A DNA stretch of 37,295 nucleotides, taken from positions 1 to 37,295 of the forward strand of contig JAHEEX010000009.1 in NCBI GenBank assembly GCA_024640465.1. The letters run 5' to 3'. The stretch's first letter is position 1; every line of letters begins with the position of its first letter. Made by a program: the position numbers and the translations under genes. Of the stretch, positions 25,434 to 34,193 are shown in pieces. The notes under the pieces were generated by a model, which was not told the DNA's origin, made no database searches, and saw nothing but the letters and a program-made list of their open reading frames with translations. This DNA is from Sphingobacteriales bacterium (lineage in GTDB: Bacteria; Bacteroidota; Bacteroidia; Chitinophagales; Chitinophagaceae).

Positions 25434-26026
25434 GGATTTTCAGTTTGATAACGTTTACGCAAAAGATAACCAGGGATAATCCAGGCTATTATAACAGAAA
25501 TTCCAAAAAATAATATCTGAAATTCGTATGGGATATACACTGCGATCAGGGCCAAAATCCAACATCCGATCCCACCCAATACAAGAGATGGAAATCGCAA
25601 TATTTTACCAGACAAAAATGTCGGCATGCCATAAAGTGCCAAAATAAAAGGATTCATTAATCTAAAATTATTATTACCGGTTTGAGATGAAGAAATTAAG
25701 ATAATAAAAAGCAAAAGGATACCAAATACAATCCATACATAAGATACTATTTCACTTGTATATGTTTTTACCTTTACTTTCTTTCGGTTTTTGTACAAAT
25801 AAAAAAACTGGTAAATAACTGCCAGCCAGGTTAACATCCAAACAAGATAATGTTGTGGATAATCCAAAAAACGGATGAGGATAAACTCAGCAACACTGCA
25901 AATCAATACAACCCATCCCCACACAAGATAAAGATGGCCGTTTTCACTAAACTGATTCCTGGCCCGATTGATCATTGACTGAATCAATTCAATACTTTGA
26001 CTTTCGGATAAATTTTCTTCCTGCAT
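25430..26026 (-). CDS. multi-pass membrane protein, paralogue B
   Basis: A 198-residue membrane protein with about six helices, paralogous to the next gene: SQSIELIQSMINRARNQFSENGHLYLVWGW and VKVKTYTSEIVSYV match its N-terminal helix and loop in order and spacing. I start at the ATG at 26026 (MQEENLSESQSIE), which aligns with the paralogue's start; the track's 26071 would add a hydrophobic 15-residue extension. The function is unknown. It lies in the run from TonB receptor to regulator and its stop overlaps the next ATG by 4 bp. Confidence 0.87.
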   Translation of the reverse strand: MQEENLSESQSIELIQSMINRARNQFSENGHLYLVWGWVVLICSVAEFILIRFLDYPQHYLVWMLTWLAVIYQFFYLYKNRKKVKVKTYTSEIVSYVWIVFGILLLFIILISSSQTGNNNFRLMNPFILALYGMPTFLSGKILRFPSLVLGGIGCWILALIAVYIPYEFQILFFGISVIIAWIIPGYLLRKRYQTENP

Positions 26027-26090
26027 GACCTGGGAAATTTTATAATACACTCTAATAAAAAGACTATACATGTCTGCTAACCTTATATTA

Positions 26091-26750
26091 TCATTTACAC
26101 AATGAATAAAAATATTTCGCCTGGCCCATTCCCCAGCTGGGATGGATTGAACTTACTGGTTTAAAACTTTCCTGTTTCTTAATGGATTCCTCGAATAATA
26201 TTTTAGCCTCCGTTTTGCTGCCCCCAAACTGTTCTGGCGTATAAAATTTATCCTGCCCTTCCAAAAGATATGTCCGCGGATTCTGAGGATCAAGTTGCTT
26301 CGCTTTTTGCAAGGCTTCGGAAGCCGCCATTCCATATGTCTGGTACCTGGTCATGGGATCTGCCATCATACGAAGCGTTGCAATCATCTTTTTAATACAC
26401 CATATCTCTGAATTCTCTGTGGTCAATGCTGAAGCTTTTGCGAGCAATTGCTCCGCTTTATCAGCTTCCGGATCTGTTTTATCAGCAAAACCTCCCTGTT
26501 GTCCATTGGCCATCATAGTACCCATCATAACCCGGCTCAGGGCTGCATAATAAAAAGGCAACCATTGCTCCTTTTCAGCTTCCCCAATCCTTTCAAACGA
26601 ATTGGACAGTTCCTGCCATTTCTCAACCGTTCTTGCCTGTTCGATCTGAGAAACTTTATCCTCCATGGCTTTTATATACTTTTCATTTTGTGCAATTCCG
26701 GCAAAGTGAAAAGAAACAAAAAGAGAGAAAAGAATACATATTTTTTTCAT
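26091..26750 (-). CDS. exported helical (TPR-like) protein, unknown function
   Basis: A 219-residue protein with a Sec signal peptide (MKKICILFSLFVSFHFAGIAQ). The mature part is helical, with repeats reminiscent of TPRs (WLPFYYAALSRVMMG, ADKAEQLLAKASALTTENSEIWCIKKM, ASEALQKAKQLDPQNPRTYLLEGQD). A Met/Gly/Gln-rich loop (MANGQQGGFADKTDPEADK) separates the first units. It probably resides in the periplasm as a scaffold. It lies 47 nt after the TonB receptor and 64 nt before paralogue B, consistent with one transcript. Confidence 0.87.
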   Translation of the reverse strand: MKKICILFSLFVSFHFAGIAQNEKYIKAMEDKVSQIEQARTVEKWQELSNSFERIGEAEKEQWLPFYYAALSRVMMGTMMANGQQGGFADKTDPEADKAEQLLAKASALTTENSEIWCIKKMIATLRMMADPMTRYQTYGMAASEALQKAKQLDPQNPRTYLLEGQDKFYTPEQFGGSKTEAKILFEESIKKQESFKPVSSIHPSWGMGQAKYFYSLCK

Positions 26751-26797
26751 AATGATAAATTTAAATGAGTTGTTTTCTAAATGATTATTGATTTGTT

Positions 26798-29047
26798 TTA
26801 AAGGTTTATATTAATGGCATCCTCCGTACGGTCAACACCAAAACTGAGGAAAGCTCCAATAAATAAGAACATCTTCGAAGGCGGCACTATAGCTTCTTTT
26901 CGCAACCCATTATATGAATATTGATACCCATAAATCTGGTCGAAATTGAAAACATTGCTTATGGAAATAACATAGACAGCAAACATCTTTGCATTTTTTT
27001 TGCCCAGGTTTGGGAGGAAATTCAGGCTAAAACTCACATTATTATAATCAGGTGTTTTTCCCATATCCGTGAATTCTGTTTTGCCCAACTGGTAATCAGT
27101 AGCAATAAAATAATATGGCCTGCCACTCGCATAATTGTATGCGCCATTAAAACCGGTCTTCCATTTTGTGACAAATTTTTTGACGATCAATGATGCTGTA
27201 TGTTTTGCAGCAAAACTGGGCTGTATGGCATACGGAAAATTCAGAAAATCACGTTTGGTATCCAGGTATGAATAAGATATCCAGTAATCCACACCTTTAA
27301 TTGTTTTTCTATCACGCCAGAATAATTCAAATCCTTTTGCATCACCATAACCGCCATTGCCGGTAGCAATCTGCTGTGCATTAACCGCAATTGTTTTAAC
27401 TAGGGCCTGATATTTTTTATAGAATACCTCTGCCCGAAGGGTTATCTGACTGGTTACCTTTTGATATTGGGCGATATAGTGGGTGGCCTTTGAAAATATC
27501 AATGAAGTATTTGCCGGTGGGAATATTCTTTCCGGGTTCTGATAAAAAATACCATACGCAATGGATGCCTGGCCATTTTTACCCGTTTTATATGCCAAAG
27601 AAATCCTGGGAGCCAGATTAGTTTTATTCAATAATGCTGAGTGCTCAAAACGCCCACCAACTTTAGCAGCAAGATCATTGGTGATATATATGTCCGTTTC
27701 TGCAAAAAGAGATGTTATTTTCTCTTTGATTTCCAGCGGAAAAACATTTCCGTTGAAAGCAGTATATTCAGTTTGATCATCAGTGTAATTATACTCTGAC
27801 CCAAATCTGACAACATTAAGCCCGGAAAATCTTTTTTCAAAAACCAGCTTACCATTAAAGTATTGCCCTTTTTGCAGTTGCTGAAAGTTTTTGAATTCAA
27901 GTCCATGGAGCAATACTTCCTCATTCCCGCTATTGTATAAACCAGACTCAATATCATCCCGGTTATACGTATATGATAGTCCTGCCTGCATTTTCCAGCC
28001 TTTTCCCAGGTTTTCACGCCAGAAAAGATTATGGTATGTATTCAGGTTTTTTAAGGCAAACCCATCTTTATATGTAAGTGTGTCAAGGCTGGGCGTATAG
28101 AATTTAAGCTGGTTGGTACTAAATGTTCCATAGTATTTAATGATACCGTTTTTAGAAGTCCTGATCCTGAAATTAGCATCCGCTGAATGGAAAATTGGCA
28201 CCAGCTCATATTCCTGTTTTTGCTTAATTAGCGCGAAAGCAGGACGCAGGTCGGTATAATTATAATTTAAACCACCGGAAGATCTTTTATCTTTTGAAAG
28301 GTGTTGGTATCCCCCACTAATACCAATGATGGTTACGCCAAGATTTGCGGATGTCTGTTCCGGAATATCGATCGATTCAAGTATGAGCGCTGAAGATAAG
28401 GCCTGTCCATATAATGCGGAATATCCTCCTGTGCTAAAGACTGTACCTTTAAAAATAAAGGGAGAAAACCTGCCTCTTTGCGCAATGTTGGGGACACTGC
28501 TGTAAAAGAAATTATTGACCAGGGTACCGTCTATAAAAGTTTTTGTTTCTGTAGCGGTTCCTCCCCTTACAAATAAACCTTCACTTTCACCAACCTGCTG
28601 GGCACCTGGCAAAGATTTAAGCGCCCCAACCACATCTGCATTTCCACTGGCAGTAGTAACTATATCAATCGGTGTTAATACCGTGCCTTTTTTACGGTCA
28701 CTTGCTTCAAAAGTGCCGGCACTGATCACCACTGCTTTGAGTTCATTGATTTCATCTTTCAATAATATCTCTATTTCCAGCGGATCCGAAGCGATACTCA
28801 CCTCAACTTCTGTAGTTCTGTAACCAATGGAAGTAGCTGTAATAATATGGATTCCTTTTTCTGAAGTGGTAAACCTGAAGTTACCAGCCGAATCAGTTGT
28901 GGCGCCATCATAACTATCCTTAATACTTATACTGACACCGTAAACGGGTTTCTTTTTGCCATCCACTACCCTGCCGGAAATTTTTACCTGGCTGTTTACC
29001 TTTCCAGCCATTAGTAAACCCGCCAGGAATATCATCCATTTGCTCAT
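26798..29047 (-). CDS. TonB-dependent outer-membrane receptor
   Basis: A 749-residue outer-membrane protein: signal peptide (KWMIFLAGLLMAGKVNSQ), a carboxypeptidase-regulatory-like domain (VKISGRVVDGKKKPVYGVSISIKD, about residues 22-110), a plug domain (TASGNADVVGALKSLPGAQQVGESEGLFVRGG...) and a 22-strand-type barrel rich in aromatic strand ends. The last residues are INL rather than the canonical terminal F. No SusD partner follows, so a glycan uptake pair is not indicated; the substrate is unknown. The ATG at 29047 is used instead of the upstream TTG at 29068, which lies inside the predicted promoter. It is the first gene of the run ending with the winged-helix regulator. Confidence 0.94.
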   Translation of the reverse strand: MSKWMIFLAGLLMAGKVNSQVKISGRVVDGKKKPVYGVSISIKDSYDGATTDSAGNFRFTTSEKGIHIITATSIGYRTTEVEVSIASDPLEIEILLKDEINELKAVVISAGTFEASDRKKGTVLTPIDIVTTASGNADVVGALKSLPGAQQVGESEGLFVRGGTATETKTFIDGTLVNNFFYSSVPNIAQRGRFSPFIFKGTVFSTGGYSALYGQALSSALILESIDIPEQTSANLGVTIIGISGGYQHLSKDKRSSGGLNYNYTDLRPAFALIKQKQEYELVPIFHSADANFRIRTSKNGIIKYYGTFSTNQLKFYTPSLDTLTYKDGFALKNLNTYHNLFWRENLGKGWKMQAGLSYTYNRDDIESGLYNSGNEEVLLHGLEFKNFQQLQKGQYFNGKLVFEKRFSGLNVVRFGSEYNYTDDQTEYTAFNGNVFPLEIKEKITSLFAETDIYITNDLAAKVGGRFEHSALLNKTNLAPRISLAYKTGKNGQASIAYGIFYQNPERIFPPANTSLIFSKATHYIAQYQKVTSQITLRAEVFYKKYQALVKTIAVNAQQIATGNGGYGDAKGFELFWRDRKTIKGVDYWISYSYLDTKRDFLNFPYAIQPSFAAKHTASLIVKKFVTKWKTGFNGAYNYASGRPYYFIATDYQLGKTEFTDMGKTPDYNNVSFSLNFLPNLGKKNAKMFAVYVISISNVFNFDQIYGYQYSYNGLRKEAIVPPSKMFLFIGAFLSFGVDRTEDAININL

Positions 29048-29065
29048 CTTTCGATTCTTGAAAAA

Positions 29066-29097
29066 CAAATATAAAGTAGTTTATGATATAAACCAAA
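29066..29097 (-). promoter_or_regulatory. putative promoter of the TonB receptor operon
   Basis: On the minus strand TTTG (29097-29094), a 20-nt spacer and TATATTTG (29073-29066) match the Bacteroidota TTTG-N19-20-TAnnTTTG pattern closely. The transcript would start about 12 nt before the ATG at 29047. This is the best promoter match in the window. Confidence 0.65.
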
Positions 29098-29107
29098 TTT
29101 ACTGATT

Positions 29108-29140
29108 TAAAAAAAACCGCCCGTTTTAATGGGCGGCTTT
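29108..29140 (-). terminator. intrinsic terminator after the 533-aa T9SS gene
   Basis: On the minus strand CCGCCC-loop-GGGCGG (6-bp GC stem, 8-nt loop, extendable by flanking AAGC/G-rich pairs) is followed by TTTTTTTT. It lies 23 nt after the stop at 29159. Confidence 0.85.
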
Positions 29141-29158
29141 AGTATGTTATTTGCTTCA

Positions 29159-30760
29159 TTATCGCTTGACAATCTTTTCATGTATGGTTTCTGAACCGGA
29201 TGTAATTTCCAGGAAATAAATTCCAGGTTTGAAATTGCCCAGGTCATTAATATAAAGGTTATTAACTCCTTTAATGCCTGTATACGTTTTTTGAAGGGCT
29301 ATTCTGCCACTGGCGTCACTTATCCTTAACTGGATAGGATTTGCTTTAAGTAATTCTATCGCTACATTTATTTCATTAATAAATGGATTTGGTTTCGGTT
29401 TATTAATAAAATGAATAATTTCTGTATTATTAATCTGAAGTACTTTACTGTAAAAGCTTCTTCCATCACTATATACTTCCCGGATTCTATAGAATTTCTT
29501 TGATCCGAAGTCCTGGTTAGGATCATTGAATGTGTATGTCTGGTTTGCCTGATCTGTATTAATAGGATCAACTGTACCGATGGTACTATAATTCATTGAA
29601 AAATCATCGCTTCGTTGCACCTCATACCTTTGAACCCCTTTATTGTTATTGTTAACCTTCCAGCTTAATCTGTTCTCTCCATTAAAATATTTACCAGTGA
29701 GGTCAATATTTATTCCATCGAGTACAACCACAGGGAAATAACAACTTGCCAGGTCAGCTGGTGTTAAGCCTGACGGCATAGTATAGGGAATAATTTGTGT
29801 TCCGCTACCAAGGGTACTTGATCTCCATAATTCTGCTGTATAAGGAGGATTAGGATTCGTTGGACCATTAAAACGACGGGTACTGACATATATTGAACCA
29901 GATGGATCTAAAGCCGTACCTACTACAACTGTACTATCAATCATATTATAATCTGCCAACAAAGTCATTGGAATAACACCGGTACCTGCTACTGCGGGAA
30001 TATCACCAGCATTGACCCTGAACAACCTGGCATCTGTATATTTATTTGTACCACCAACATCTCCAAAAGCAGAACTCATGTAATATAAATTACCAGCATT
30101 ATCAAAAGCCAAATCTCCGTTAAACAGATCCCATTTGGACATTCCCGGGGCATCTGGCAAGTATCCCAGCAATTCAATAGTAGAACATCCCAGGCCAGGC
30201 ACGCCTCCGCAGGTTGTAAACCGGATCAGTGGATTAAATGTAGCGCCGGCAGCAGATTGCTGGCGATGAACACCAATCATATAGCCAACACCTGTTGGTG
30301 AAACGGCCATTTTTACAATATGATAATCATCGAGGGATGCCGGAGTAGTACCTATCCTGGTTAAAGTAGCCGTCAGGGTATTTATGGTATAAATATCCTT
30401 TCCCATGCCATAACCTGAACCCATTTGAGTGCATAAATAAAATCTATTGGTGATAAAGTCCACACCTAAAGATGAAGAACCATAAAAATATGGATCACTA
30501 GAAGTTCTTCTCTTCCGTATCATATATGAGGTGCTTCCCATTTGAGCTCCGATTGCTCCGGTAAGATAATTGATGGACCTGATTTCGCTGGGGGCGTTTA
30601 CGCCTGAGCCGCCAACGTCATTAAAAACCCCATACATCACTGTGCCGCTGGAACAATCCGGTACTTGTGCCTGGGATTTTATCGCAAGCATCTGCAGGGC
30701 TATTAGCAGGCTGAGTGCTGGCCATACTTTCATCTTCAATTCAAGGCGATTAGGTTTCAT
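29159..30760 (-). CDS. secreted T9SS protein with beta-propeller-like N-terminal domain
   Basis: A 533-residue exported protein. The signal peptide ends LALQMLAIKSQAQ-like (ALSLLIALQMLAIKSQAQ); I use the ATG at 30760, with 30733 as an alternative, while the track's 30799 is a TTG. Residues about 30-310 repeat short beta units such as DFITNRFYLCTQ, DLAFDNAGNLYYMSS and LDPSGSIYVSTRR, suggesting a six- or seven-bladed propeller or an NHL-like fold; this is not certain. Then come the FN3-like stalk (NRLSWKVNNNNKGVQRYEVQRSDD...) and the C-terminal T9SS signal (KPNPFINEINVAIELL... KIVKR). It is probably co-transcribed with the upstream propeller gene, 57 nt away. Confidence 0.9.
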   Translation of the reverse strand: MKPNRLELKMKVWPALSLLIALQMLAIKSQAQVPDCSSGTVMYGVFNDVGGSGVNAPSEIRSINYLTGAIGAQMGSTSYMIRKRRTSSDPYFYGSSSLGVDFITNRFYLCTQMGSGYGMGKDIYTINTLTATLTRIGTTPASLDDYHIVKMAVSPTGVGYMIGVHRQQSAAGATFNPLIRFTTCGGVPGLGCSTIELLGYLPDAPGMSKWDLFNGDLAFDNAGNLYYMSSAFGDVGGTNKYTDARLFRVNAGDIPAVAGTGVIPMTLLADYNMIDSTVVVGTALDPSGSIYVSTRRFNGPTNPNPPYTAELWRSSTLGSGTQIIPYTMPSGLTPADLASCYFPVVVLDGINIDLTGKYFNGENRLSWKVNNNNKGVQRYEVQRSDDFSMNYSTIGTVDPINTDQANQTYTFNDPNQDFGSKKFYRIREVYSDGRSFYSKVLQINNTEIIHFINKPKPNPFINEINVAIELLKANPIQLRISDASGRIALQKTYTGIKGVNNLYINDLGNFKPGIYFLEITSGSETIHEKIVKR

Positions 30761-30817
30761 AACTGAGATATTAGATTGCTTAAAAAAGTTTCTGTTCAAA
30801 GGGATATGGATATTTTA

Positions 30818-33787
30818 CTATTTTGTTTTTATGACCGATCCTGACCATTGCACCCCCTGCCCATTCAGCATCACACGGTAACTTCCATCTGGCAAAGAAG
30901 ACAGGTCCAAACTAACTTCCTGAATACCCGCTATAAGCGATATTTGCTTTTTCTGTACCAGCCTGCCGCTATTGTCCAACACACGTAATTCAGCAACTAT
31001 TGGCTTTGACTGGGTTAAGTGTATTTTCACATTACCCCTGCTCGGATTAGGATAGAGGTAAATATTTGATTTGCTTAGTTCTGCCGTCACCATCAATACA
31101 CGCGTATATGCCGATTGTCCGTCTTTATCAACTATACGTATACGATAGTATGATACATTGCTGCGGTCTATTACATGTGAGAACCTGTATGTCTGGATAC
31201 CCTGCAGATTTGATTTTGCTATTTGGGTGGAAATGGTACTGAATACCTGGCCATCTTTACTATATTCCAATTCGTATCTGTCCACATTTACTTCTTCTGT
31301 TACCTCCAGTGAAATTTCATTAGCAGACCCAACCCTGTTTACTGCAAACGAACTGATTTTAGCAGGCAGTGTTCCCAAAGGTGCAAGGTCCCTTTCCCAC
31401 AATCCGCGGCCATAAGATCCTAAACGGATTTTTCCGGTTGAGGTTACTAACAGATCACTTACGAGAATGGCATCCGTGAAGCCTTCATTATATGAAGTCC
31501 ATGTAAGTGAATATGAGGCACCTGAAATACTGCCCGGAACATTATTGGCATAGAAAACGCCAATGTCGTTACCGATATATAAGTTTGATGGTGTGATGGG
31601 ATCGAAAACCACTGTATTTGCTGGAACGTCTGGAAGACCGGCACCTATATTTGTCCAGCTTGTTCCGCCATTTGTACTCATATATACATGTGAAGACCCA
31701 AAGCCGGACAAAGAAACGGCGATCCTGTTGGGATTGGTAGGGTCAACAGCAATATCACTGTAATACCTGTCTGGCAAGGTTCCGGTGATTTCTGTAAAAG
31801 TTGGTGAAGCAACTGTGGCATTTGTTGTTTTCCATAATTTACTGCGAACCCCACCTCCCGGGCTGGTTGAAAAATAAACGGTACTATTATTTGGTGCATC
31901 CATTGCGATAATGGGATTATTATTTCCTGCAATGGCAGCACCTCCATTTAGATCTGTCCATGTTGCACCGTCATCAGCAGATCTCTTGAAATAAATACTT
32001 CCCGCAAACATATACGTTGATGGTACCTGGCGACTATAGACCATGGGTACATTAAAACAGGCCAATTCCGCAACAGCACCAGTCCCTGCTCCAAATGTAG
32101 AACCACTGTTGGTTGAACGTCTGCGGTTAAAATAATATGATTCCACAATCTGCACAGTACCTGTAGATTTTATAGCAGCATGAAAACCATCGCCCAGGCT
32201 ACCGATTCGCCTGCAGCCCGGATTTCCTTCATATACCATGGCTTCATTATCCTGTAGCCCCAGCAACATATAATTTGAATTAGCAGGAGAAATGGCCATA
32301 TTGGAATAAATCTGCGCCGTATTTAACCCACCATTAAGTGTCTGGTAATTCAGGCCGCCATCGGTGCTACGGAAAATGCCACCATCTGTACATAAAAAAA
32401 GGGTGTTGCCGGTAGCATCATGAGGTGAATATGAAATTCGGTGTACATCAGCATGTACATAATTATCGTTTACACCCTCCATGAGGGTTCCAACCGTAGT
32501 ATTATTTACATTCCAATTACTCCATACCCCAACGTTGGAAAGGCCGCCTGTAGTGGTTCCGCCATTGGTTGCTCGCCAGGTATTTAATTCAGCCCAAATA
32601 ATGGTATTTGCACTGGCCGGGTTTGCAGCAATATCGTGAGCATACCAGCCCTGGGTGGTAACTTTAGAACTTCCATTAATATTAGGTGTAGCAGTCCAGT
32701 TAGCCCCTTCGTCATTTGAATAATATAACCCCGTAGCATCACCTGCATTATCCGGATGACGTCCTATACTTGCATATACTTTACTGGTATTATTTGCACT
32801 GATGCTGAGCATCGTTTTCCCGGTTATGCTTGCAGGTAAGCCTGAACTTAGTTTTGTGAAAGTTGGTGTTGCTGCATTTGCATTCACCGTTTTATAAATC
32901 CCTGATCCGGCAGATCCAAAATTGCCGCAGCCAACATAAATTACGTCAGGGTTTCCCGGCTTCTGACAAAAATCCATTGCATTGGCAACATTATGAATCA
33001 GTGTCCATGTTGCACCGGAATTTGTTGTCCTGTAAATACCATCTGTAGTTCCAGCCCAAACAGTAGAAGGCGTTGAAGGGTGTATCCACATATCCATAAC
33101 CCCCTTAACACTGGAACTTGAAAAATCAAGTGTCTTTGTCCAGGTTACACCGCCATCAACAGATTTAATGATGCCAATTCCATAAGTACCCCTGAATAAA
33201 CGAATATGGCCTGCACCAGTGGGCCCCCCAGCAAGTGATGCAGGGTTATTATAGACTTCCCCAGTTCCTGCATAAATTTCATTTGGATTCAGGGGATTGA
33301 TCACAATGGAGCTTACACCCAATACAGGAAACCCGGTTGGAACAAATTGCCAGTTAATACCTCCCGCACCACCTGTTCCACCATTGGTGGTTTTCCATAT
33401 GCCTCCACTGGCAGTGCCAACAAACATTATATTTGGATTCGTTGGATGAAAAGCAATGCTTAAAACACGACCGGCAAAATTTTTAGGGCCAAGTTCTGTC
33501 CATGGAGACGTGTTGGGCAATTCCATTCCCAGGGAGGTAGCCCGGGATTGTAAACTCATGGAAATTGACTTGTTGAAACCGGGAGAATAAGTTCGGGCAT
33601 TTAATGTAGCATTGGGATAGGTCCTCATTTCAGACCATAAATCAAAGCCCTTAATGGCCTCCCCCTTCTCTTCTTCCTCTTCGTTTTCCATTTCGTTCTC
33701 AAATTGATTACAGGAGAATGAAAATAAAATACAAAAAGTAAGTACGAGCCTTATATTATAGTTTAATCGGGTAAAACAAATTCTCAT
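30818..33787 (-). CDS. large Asp-box/sortilin-like beta-propeller lipoprotein with T9SS tail
   Basis: A 989-residue surface protein. The N-terminus has a lipobox (FSFSC), then a strongly acidic segment (ENEMENEEEEEKGEA) resembling the lipoprotein surface-export signals of Bacteroidota. Residues about 90-740 carry many Asp-box (BNR) repeats (WKTTNGG, SVDGGVTW, YRTTNSGATW, STDGGLNY, MSTNGGTSW), as in VPS10/sortilin-type or sialidase-like propellers. There is no visible sialidase catalytic set, so glycosidase activity should not be assumed. An FN3-like stalk and a T9SS type A domain (YPNPSRGNVKIHLTQ...) finish the protein. Having both a lipobox with acidic tail and a T9SS domain is odd. The second T9SS gene follows downstream. 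Confidence 0.92.
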   Translation of the reverse strand: MRICFTRLNYNIRLVLTFCILFSFSCNQFENEMENEEEEEKGEAIKGFDLWSEMRTYPNATLNARTYSPGFNKSISMSLQSRATSLGMELPNTSPWTELGPKNFAGRVLSIAFHPTNPNIMFVGTASGGIWKTTNGGTGGAGGINWQFVPTGFPVLGVSSIVINPLNPNEIYAGTGEVYNNPASLAGGPTGAGHIRLFRGTYGIGIIKSVDGGVTWTKTLDFSSSSVKGVMDMWIHPSTPSTVWAGTTDGIYRTTNSGATWTLIHNVANAMDFCQKPGNPDVIYVGCGNFGSAGSGIYKTVNANAATPTFTKLSSGLPASITGKTMLSISANNTSKVYASIGRHPDNAGDATGLYYSNDEGANWTATPNINGSSKVTTQGWYAHDIAANPASANTIIWAELNTWRATNGGTTTGGLSNVGVWSNWNVNNTTVGTLMEGVNDNYVHADVHRISYSPHDATGNTLFLCTDGGIFRSTDGGLNYQTLNGGLNTAQIYSNMAISPANSNYMLLGLQDNEAMVYEGNPGCRRIGSLGDGFHAAIKSTGTVQIVESYYFNRRRSTNSGSTFGAGTGAVAELACFNVPMVYSRQVPSTYMFAGSIYFKRSADDGATWTDLNGGAAIAGNNNPIIAMDAPNNSTVYFSTSPGGGVRSKLWKTTNATVASPTFTEITGTLPDRYYSDIAVDPTNPNRIAVSLSGFGSSHVYMSTNGGTSWTNIGAGLPDVPANTVVFDPITPSNLYIGNDIGVFYANNVPGSISGASYSLTWTSYNEGFTDAILVSDLLVTSTGKIRLGSYGRGLWERDLAPLGTLPAKISSFAVNRVGSANEISLEVTEEVNVDRYELEYSKDGQVFSTISTQIAKSNLQGIQTYRFSHVIDRSNVSYYRIRIVDKDGQSAYTRVLMVTAELSKSNIYLYPNPSRGNVKIHLTQSKPIVAELRVLDNSGRLVQKKQISLIAGIQEVSLDLSSLPDGSYRVMLNGQGVQWSGSVIKTK

Positions 33788-33875
33788 CGTTGGGTTTCAA
33801 TTAGGATTTGGAATTGTAATAGGGTATTGGATTTTTTAACATGAAAGGTTTTGATCTTCAATACTTTACTTATTG

Positions 33876-33895
33876 AACAGGCATTTTAGCCTGTT
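33876..33895. promoter_or_regulatory. palindrome at the predicted transcription start of the propeller lipoprotein gene
   Basis: AACAGGC-ATTTTA-GCCTGTT is a perfect 7-bp inverted repeat. It sits one base inside the -7 box at 33897-33904, so it would cover the transcription start. It could be an operator or a 5' RNA hairpin; no T tract follows it. Confidence 0.45.
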
Positions 33896-33896
33896 A

Positions 33897-33927
33897 CAAA
33901 TTCATAAGTATGAAGAAATAAAACCAA
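33897..33927 (-). promoter_or_regulatory. putative promoter of the propeller lipoprotein gene
   Basis: On the minus strand TTG (33927-33925), a 20-nt spacer and TGAATTTG (33904-33897) fit TTG/TAnnTTTG with one mismatch. The leader would be about 100 nt. Confidence 0.4.
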
Positions 33928-34146
33928 TGACGCTAAAGTAATAAACGCTTTTACCTATGTAAAATTGTGGGTGGAAATTTCGATTAACACATGATAATCT
34001 TCGATATACACAAGAAAAAACGTAAATATTCGAAGTGGAATTACGAAGAAAATGGGAGCAGTTGGTTCCGGATAACCGGAGAAAAAAAATGTTACATAGT
34101 AAATGCTCAAACAAAATCCAATAAAAAACAATTGACTTCTGAACAT

Positions 34147-34175
34147 AAAAAAACCGGTACTTCTCAGTACCGGTT
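34147..34175 (-). terminator. intrinsic terminator after atpA
   Basis: A perfect 10-bp stem (AACCGGTACT / AGTACCGGTT) with a 4-nt loop is followed on the minus strand by seven T residues, 18 nt after the atpA stop. It closes the ATP synthase operon. Confidence 0.9.
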
Positions 34176-34193
34176 CATTGTATTGGCTTTCAT

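Larger units (their letters stand above)
33788..34145. other. intergenic region between atpA terminator and the propeller lipoprotein gene
   Basis: This region of about 360 bp is AT-rich and has no credible gene; the short ORFs on the track here lack a start context and family resemblance. It holds a promoter-like pair and a palindrome next to the lipoprotein gene, listed separately. In many Bacteroidota atpG would be expected here; no remnant of it was recognised. Confidence 0.6.

Noticed and set aside
24786-29047. SusC/SusD-type glycan utilisation locus
   Set aside because: A TonB receptor is present but no SusD-like lipoprotein, glycoside hydrolase or hybrid sensor is adjacent.
30818-33787. 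Sialidase activity for the Asp-box protein
   Set aside because: Asp-boxes are structural; no catalytic Arg triad and Tyr/Glu pair could be identified.
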